From: Saccharibacillus sp. CPCC 101409
Lineage (GTDB): Bacteria > Bacillota > Bacilli > Paenibacillales > Paenibacillaceae
Length of the DNA stretch: 64,000 bases
Assembly: GCF_030518235.1 (NCBI RefSeq)
Contig: NZ_JAULSA010000004.1
Coordinates: forward strand, 124,001-188,000
Reading direction: 5' to 3'
This document shows, one piece after another, positions 59,791 through 64,000 of the stretch; position 1 is the stretch's first letter, and the number at the start of each line of letters is the position of its first letter. The position numbers and the translations under genes were made by a program. The notes beneath the pieces are model-generated. The model searched no databases. It was not told the origin of the DNA and saw only the letters and a program-made list of their open reading frames with translations.

Positions 59791-59903
59791 TTCAATAACT
59801 TTAAGGGGGAAAAGACCGGAAATCTATAGCATAACGTGATGCGGGATTCCGCAATTTATGAGCCTGTGCGCAAACCGCGAGCAGCCTCGGAACAAATCAA
59901 GCC

Positions 59904-61505
59904 TCAATTTGGGGAGGGGGCCGGACGGCAGAGCGCTTCTTGAAGGACGTCCAATTGGGCCAGCGAAGACAGCGGATCGAACCCGTAGAACAGATCGGAA
60001 GCTTCGAGCGGATAAATCTCGGCCTCCTCCTCTTCCTGCGGCGCCGTAAACCACTCCCGCAGCCGGTCCATATCCGGCATGCCGGCTCCGATCACGAAGA
60101 TACGGTCGGATTTGAATTCGCGCAGCCGGTTCAACGGCACTTCGGCGTAGCCGTGCCGTGCGACTTCCGCCGCCGGAAATCCGCCCGGGAAGCGAAAACC
60201 CAGATCGTCGTACAAAATATGCGCCGCCCTGCCGAATCGCGTGCCGAACGTATACGCGCAGCCCTGTCCAAGTTCCCAGACGATCGCCGTTCCCCGTTTC
60301 GGCGCGATCGAATCGAGCTTTTTGTTGAGCTGCCGCACTTTGCGCTCATAACCCGCCAGCAGCTTTTCCGCCGCTTCTTTTTTGCCCGCGACAGCCGCAA
60401 CCTGCCGGAACTGCGCGCGCCAGTCCATATCCATAAAAGGAATCCCGACAGCGGGCGCGATAGTCAGCCAATCGCGTTCTTCGTTCAGATGGCCGTATCC
60501 GATCAGCACATCCGGCTCAGCGGCCCGTACGATGCGTCGGCATTCTTCCGGTCCGTAAATACTCAATTCGGCCCGCTGATCGATCGGCAGCTCCGGATGC
60601 GTGCGGAGAAGCCAGCCCGAGTAAGCGCCGAGCACCGGCCGGACGCCGAGCGCGAGCAGGCAGGCCGTATAGTTGAAATTGAACGAAACGATGCGCTTCT
60701 CCGCCTGTTTGTAGCGCAGCGGAGAATATCCCGTCATGCGCTTGAACGTCCGGCTCAGTTCGTTTCCGTCCCGATACCCGGTGCGAAGCGCCAGTCCCTG
60801 CACACTCCCGTCGTCCAGCAGCAGCGAGCGCTGCACTTCGCGGATGCGCAGCAGCGTCAGATAGCCGATAAAAGTCTGCCCCGTTCTGCGGCGGAAGCTG
60901 CGGGAGAAATGTTCCTCGCTGACGCCCGCCAATTCCGCGATCCGCTGCCGGGTCCATTCTTCGGCATAATGTTCGTGCAGCGTATCCAGCGTTCCGGGCA
61001 GCCAGTCATCCATGCCGGTCCCTTCCGACAACTCGCATTCGGCATTCAGCAGTTCGATCAGTTCCAGGAACAGTCTCTGCGTGCGAAAAGAAGCCTGAGC
61101 CAGCCGCGAATTCCAGCTTCCCGCCAGTTCTTCGGCCGCCCTGACAATTCTCGGCGAGCAAACGTCGAGGCACCGCGCCGCAAACAGGGATTCGCCGCCT
61201 CGCGATTCGACCGCTTCGCCGTAAGCCGCATATTCGATCAGCAGGCCGCTCAGCCTGCCGCCGAGACGCACGCCGGTTTCTTGCGCGCACAACACGACGC
61301 TGCCCCGTTTTCCTTCCCGTTCGGCTTCGGCGCTTTCAAGGCGGATTCGGCCGCTTCCTTCCGTAACCAGCAGGATAGAGCGGGACAACCGCGCTCCGCG
61401 CACGCCGAACAAGTACCTTTCTTCTTCGAGCGGCGCAATCCGCTTCGGCAAATAAAACACCGGACCGTTTCCGGCGGCTTCGCCGCTTTGATCGACAGGT
61501 TTCAT
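59904..61505 (-). CDS. AraC-family regulator with siderophore-binding domain (Btr-like)
   Basis: A 533-residue cytoplasmic regulator, ATG 61505 after GAGGAGGG. Residues 1-140 are a cupin-like sensing part. The AraC double helix-turn-helix spans about 165-270 (IAELAGVSEEHFSRSFRRRTGQTFIGYLTLLRIREVQRSLLLDDGSVQGLALRTGYRDGNELSRTFKRMTGYSPLRYK). From about 280 to the end runs a periplasmic-binding-protein-like domain (LALGVRPVLGAYSGWLL, EPDVLIGYG) without signal peptide. The arrangement is that of Bacillus Btr, which binds a ferric siderophore and activates its uptake genes. The gene just downstream is the siderophore-binding lipoprotein, a fitting target. Confidence 0.92.
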   Translation of the reverse strand: MKPVDQSGEAAGNGPVFYLPKRIAPLEEERYLFGVRGARLSRSILLVTEGSGRIRLESAEAEREGKRGSVVLCAQETGVRLGGRLSGLLIEYAAYGEAVESRGGESLFAARCLDVCSPRIVRAAEELAGSWNSRLAQASFRTQRLFLELIELLNAECELSEGTGMDDWLPGTLDTLHEHYAEEWTRQRIAELAGVSEEHFSRSFRRRTGQTFIGYLTLLRIREVQRSLLLDDGSVQGLALRTGYRDGNELSRTFKRMTGYSPLRYKQAEKRIVSFNFNYTACLLALGVRPVLGAYSGWLLRTHPELPIDQRAELSIYGPEECRRIVRAAEPDVLIGYGHLNEERDWLTIAPAVGIPFMDMDWRAQFRQVAAVAGKKEAAEKLLAGYERKVRQLNKKLDSIAPKRGTAIVWELGQGCAYTFGTRFGRAAHILYDDLGFRFPGGFPAAEVARHGYAEVPLNRLREFKSDRIFVIGAGMPDMDRLREWFTAPQEEEEAEIYPLEASDLFYGFDPLSSLAQLDVLQEALCRPAPSPN

Positions 61506-61563
61506 GCTCCACCCTCCTCAAACAAGATAGGGAAAGTGTACACGATTGCGGCGCGGCGCGAAA

Positions 61564-61610
61564 GACGCCAAAAAAGCCCCGATCGGAAACCGGGGCTTTT
61601 TTTGGCGTCG
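61564..61610. terminator. Long bidirectional terminator
   Basis: GACGCCAAAAAAGCCCCG pairs with CGGGGCTTTTTTTGGCGTC; the T/A tracts are part of the stem. It lies 69 bp after the stop of the stalk-domain gene, in the gap before the Btr-like gene. Confidence 0.9.
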
Positions 61611-61678
61611 AGGCCGACGATCGCGGAATAGAAGATCGTCGAAGCAAGGAGCGGAGACGTTTTAAGCGAAACAAACGA

Positions 61679-62398
61679 TTAGAACGAAGCTTTCTCCACA
61701 TATACGGCCGCGGACTGGATTTGCGCTTTGGTCAGCGAGCCTTTCTCGGACCAGATGCTGACGAAGCGGTCGCCCACGGCGAAAGTCAGCATCTCCGTTT
61801 CGGAAGGTTTGATCCATTTGGCTTTGACGCCGTTCGACAGAGTGACCGTCGTGCCGTCGTACATATACGCTTCGTCGCGCGGAGATACCGAGACTTTCAT
61901 TTTGTCGAACGTATACGTGACCGAGTCGGCGCCCGCCGCTACGCTGCGGAACGTATCGCCCGATACCGCGCGCATCGGCGCGTACACCGTCTCGAAACCG
62001 TCAAACTTTGCGAATGCCGCTTTGGCCGCCGCTTTCTGCGATGCCGTGTACGTAACGGTCGTCAATCCCGACTGCGTATCGCCGGGCGCCGGAGCGGTCG
62101 ATCCGCCGGTGCTGCCGATTACGACTTTCTTGCCGGCCGCATCGTAGGTGACCGGCGTATTCAGCGCTTCGCCCAGCGCCCGGACCGGCAGGTACGTCGT
62201 ATTGTTGTACGTGATCGGATCAAGCTTCTTGCCCGAAGCATCGGTCGGACTGTAGGATTTTCCGTTTACGACGAAGCCCAGTCCGTGATTGAGCTGCGCT
62301 TTGATCGTTTCGACATTCGAAGCGGCGAACGCGCCGACCGAACCGGATACCGCCATGCCCGCCACCATTGCCGCCGCGATTAATTTTTTCGATTTCAT
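61679..62398 (-). CDS. Secreted stalk-domain protein (copper amine oxidase N-terminal-like)
   Basis: A 239-residue exported protein, ATG 62398 after GGGAGG. Signal peptide residues 1-26 (MKSKKLIAAAMVAGMAVSGSVGAFA). Residues about 40-95 are a copper-amine-oxidase N-terminal-like (stalk) domain: FVVNGKSYSPTDASGKKLDPITYNNTTYLPVRALGEALNTPVTYDAAGKKVVIG. These domains are common in Paenibacillus surface proteins and carry no amine oxidase activity. A Ser/Pro linker leads to a C-terminal ~120-residue part of unknown fold. Function unknown, probably envelope-associated. Confidence 0.85.
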   Translation of the reverse strand: MKSKKLIAAAMVAGMAVSGSVGAFAASNVETIKAQLNHGLGFVVNGKSYSPTDASGKKLDPITYNNTTYLPVRALGEALNTPVTYDAAGKKVVIGSTGGSTAPAPGDTQSGLTTVTYTASQKAAAKAAFAKFDGFETVYAPMRAVSGDTFRSVAAGADSVTYTFDKMKVSVSPRDEAYMYDGTTVTLSNGVKAKWIKPSETEMLTFAVGDRFVSIWSEKGSLTKAQIQSAAVYVEKASF

Positions 62399-62588
62399 TG
62401 TCTATTTCCTCCCGTGGATGCGGCCGTAAACTCCGGTGCTTGGCACCGCCGGCCGTCGAATAATTTTGGTTTGTTTTCTGTCGATGACCTAAATATACCC
62501 GGGGAATATCTCGAAAAAGCCAATGAATTGTATCCGGGAAGTAAACATTTCGATGCGCGATTTCATCGGCAGAACAGCCTACAAAAAA

Positions 62589-62965
62589 GCCGCGGAGTAT
62601 TATCCGCGGCCTCAGATTGTCGAGAAACGATTGGATGTAAACCTAATTTAGGCGGTTCGATTGGAAGGAAAGGTCGGGAAAGGGCTGGAGAAATAAAGCC
62701 AGCGGCAAGAAGAATCCAAATAGCTGCGTATAGGCCCTTATTCCGGCTTTATCTTACGTTTTCGAGCAAATAACTGCACTCATACATCTATTTCGAGCTT
62801 TTGCGCTTCGATTCGGCCTTTGGTTCCCGAATAGCTGCACCTGCGTCGCTATTTGAAGAAATCGAAGGATTTCGCCCCAAATAAGTGTACCTGTGCCGCT
62901 ATTTTCCATTTGGAACCATACCCGGCTTTCTCGACAGCCTGAAGCCGCGGAGCACTATCCGCGGC
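62589..62965. repeat. MITE-like element E: 39-bp terminal inverted repeats around four palindromes
   Basis: Left 62589-62627 and right 62927-62965 are inverted copies: each begins with a GCCGCGGA-N6-TCCGCGGC hairpin followed by TCAG--TGTCGAGAAA, differing at a few positions outside the hairpin loop. Inside, four imperfect palindromes of the form AATAGCTGC---GCTATT start near 62719, 62769, 62830 and 62880 (spacings 50, 61, 50). No target-site duplication or open reading frame is evident. The remainder of 62399-62998 holds only a GGTGC-TT-GGCACC-like hairpin near 62440. Confidence 0.7.
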
Positions 62966-62998
62966 CTTATTGCTTGGAAAATTCGCTTGGCTTTCGGC

Positions 62999-63751
62999 TT
63001 AGACCGCGTCTTTGGCCGGACGGACGACCAGTTCGTTGACGTCCACGTTGTCCGGCTGGGTCACGGCGTAAAGAATCGCTTCGGCGATCGCCCGCGCCGG
63101 CAGCGCGATGCGGCGGAATTCTTTCATGAATTCACGCGAGCGCTCGTCGGAGATGCTGTCCGCCAGCTCCGATTCGGTTACGCCGGGAGAAACGAGCGTC
63201 ACCCGGATTTCGCGTTCCGTTTCCATGCGCAGCGTATCCGAGATCGCGCGGACCGCATATTTGGTCGCGCAGTATACGGCGGCGGTCGGCGTGACTTCGT
63301 ACGCGCCGGTCGAAGCGATATTGACGAACTGTCCGCTTCCCCGGCTTCGCATCACGGGCAGCGCGGACGCGATGCCGTGCAGCACGCCGCGGATATTGAC
63401 GTCGATCATGCGGTTCCATTCGTCGATTTTGTTTTCTTCCAGTTTGGACAGCGGCATGACGCCGGCGTTGTTGACCATCACATCGACCCGGCCGAACGTT
63501 TCCTGCGCAAACCGCACGAACGCTTCCATATCCGCCGGATCGGTAACGTCGAGTCTGCGGTAGCGGACGCTGCCGCCCGCCGCGACGATCTCCGATGCCA
63601 GAGCTTTCAGCCGCTCTTCGCGTCTTGCGCCCAGCACGACGTGCGCGCCGCTTTCGGCCAGCAGCCTCGCCGCCGCTTCCCCGATCCCACTGCTTGCTCC
63701 CGTAATCAGTACGACTTTCCCTTCGATTGCCTGCATTCGATTGCTGTTCAA
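62999..63751 (-). CDS. SDR-family NAD(P)-dependent oxidoreductase
   Basis: A 250-residue classical short-chain dehydrogenase, TTG start at 63751 six bases after AGGAGAGG (Met6 at 63736 is an alternative). The cofactor motif is TGASSGIGEAAAR (about 17-29), NNAGVMP near 92, the catalytic Ser in NIASTGAYEV (about 148) and Tyr-x3-Lys in YCATKYA (about 160). The RRLD segment after VRY suggests NADP preference is possible but not certain. The truncated Atu4866-type gene lies 51 bp upstream on the same strand, so the two are likely co-transcribed. Substrate unknown. Confidence 0.94.
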   Translation of the reverse strand: MNSNRMQAIEGKVVLITGASSGIGEAAARLLAESGAHVVLGARREERLKALASEIVAAGGSVRYRRLDVTDPADMEAFVRFAQETFGRVDVMVNNAGVMPLSKLEENKIDEWNRMIDVNIRGVLHGIASALPVMRSRGSGQFVNIASTGAYEVTPTAAVYCATKYAVRAISDTLRMETEREIRVTLVSPGVTESELADSISDERSREFMKEFRRIALPARAIAEAILYAVTQPDNVDVNELVVRPAKDAV

Positions 63752-63802
63752 CTTGTACCTCTCCTCTCGCGCGCAGCCGCGCTCCGGCCGTTTGCGGCCC
63801 GT

Positions 63803-64000
63803 TTATTTTTCCCGGTAAAAAACCATTCCTCCGTGATACAGGACGTCTTCGCGAAACTCGCCGTCCGCGGTAAAGCCGGTATCGTCGACGTAATCGATCG
63901 TATTGCCGCGAATCTTGTAGCTGCCGGTATAAACGCTCGGCCGTCCGTCGCGCGCTTCGTCGTAACGGCCGCCGGGCAGCAGTTCCTGGCGGATCCGGCC
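63803..64000 (-). CDS. Atu4866-domain protein, C-terminal part (5' end outside window)
   Basis: The minus-strand frame is open to the window edge and stops with TAA at 63803-63805. The 65 visible residues, GRIRQELLPGGRYDEARDG, PSVYTGSYKIRG, IDYVDDTGFTADGEFRED and VLYHGGMVFYREK, match the conserved core of the small Atu4866 family (a lipocalin-like beta fold of unknown function). Family members often sit beside or fused to oxidoreductases, and an SDR gene follows here after 51 bp. The start and any N-terminal domain lie beyond the window. Confidence 0.82.
   Translation of the reverse strand, partial: GRIRQELLPGGRYDEARDGRPSVYTGSYKIRGNTIDYVDDTGFTADGEFREDVLYHGGMVFYREK

Noticed and set aside
62414..62773. 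119-codon plus-strand frame in the region downstream of the SDR gene
   Set aside because: It runs through the left terminal inverted repeat hairpin, has no ribosome binding site and no protein-like composition.
1..64000. rRNA or tRNA genes and intact insertion sequences
   Set aside because: I looked for conserved tRNA T-loop sequences, rRNA-like stretches and transposase motifs and saw none. A short tRNA could still be missed by eye.

Overview
The window looks like chromosomal DNA of a high-GC, low-spore-type Firmicute of the Paenibacillaceae (Saccharibacillus or a close relative is my best guess). The reasons are strong Shine-Dalgarno sequences (AGGAGG type) with many TTG/GTG starts, lipoprotein signal peptides, LplABC/YesMN-type sugar transport and sensing genes, Thg1-like and SUKH/Imm genes, and GC-rich coding sequence. 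No rRNA, tRNA, CRISPR array or intact insertion sequence is visible.

Layout. 1-4.7 kb: end of an MFS gene, then an ABC-2 exporter with a secreted partner protein. 4-6.2 kb: a two-component system (HK-RR) whose probable operator, three half-sites 11 bp apart, occurs at its own promoter and at the exporter promoter. 6.3-10.3 kb: a short promoter-terminator RNA, an endonuclease-like gene, and a divergent MFS/MarR pair with two matching operators. 10.3-17.2 kb: fabV, two chemoreceptors (one with a SigD-type promoter) and a SMI1/KNR4 protein. 17.4-21.6 kb: an M20 amidohydrolase, then a tight three-gene operon (Thg1-like 3'-5' RNA polymerase, P-loop polynucleotide kinase-like protein, MFS). 21.6-33.6 kb: amino-acid permease, lipoproteins, an RR-HK-ABC (FtsX type) antimicrobial-peptide-resistance-like locus, an orphan SUKH-4/Imm30 immunity pair, and a TetR/aldo-keto reductase pair.

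33.7-52.8 kb is one mannoside-utilisation locus on the minus strand: YesMN-type sensor and regulator, LplABC-type importer, then cytoplasmic GH3, GH38, GH125, GH130 and a 1186-residue clan GH-A enzyme. Importer and enzymes together fit uptake of mannose-rich oligosaccharides (high-mannose N-glycan or yeast mannan fragments) and their stepwise degradation inside the cell. 53-55 kb is a visibly AT-richer islet with an XRE-ImmA/IrrE protein and an unknown partner. 55-64 kb holds exoA, a membrane protein, a secreted coiled-coil protein, a siderophore-binding lipoprotein with a Fur box and a Btr-like AraC regulator, a stalk-domain protein, an SDR and the end of an Atu4866-type gene.

The most unusual structure is intergenic. 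Four loci (769-958, 7517-7705, 15218-15406, 39741-39930) each carry four 25-bp imperfect palindromes at the same 51-62-51 bp spacing. A fifth element (62589-62965) has unrelated palindromes at 50-61-50 bp and is enclosed by 39-bp terminal inverted repeats.
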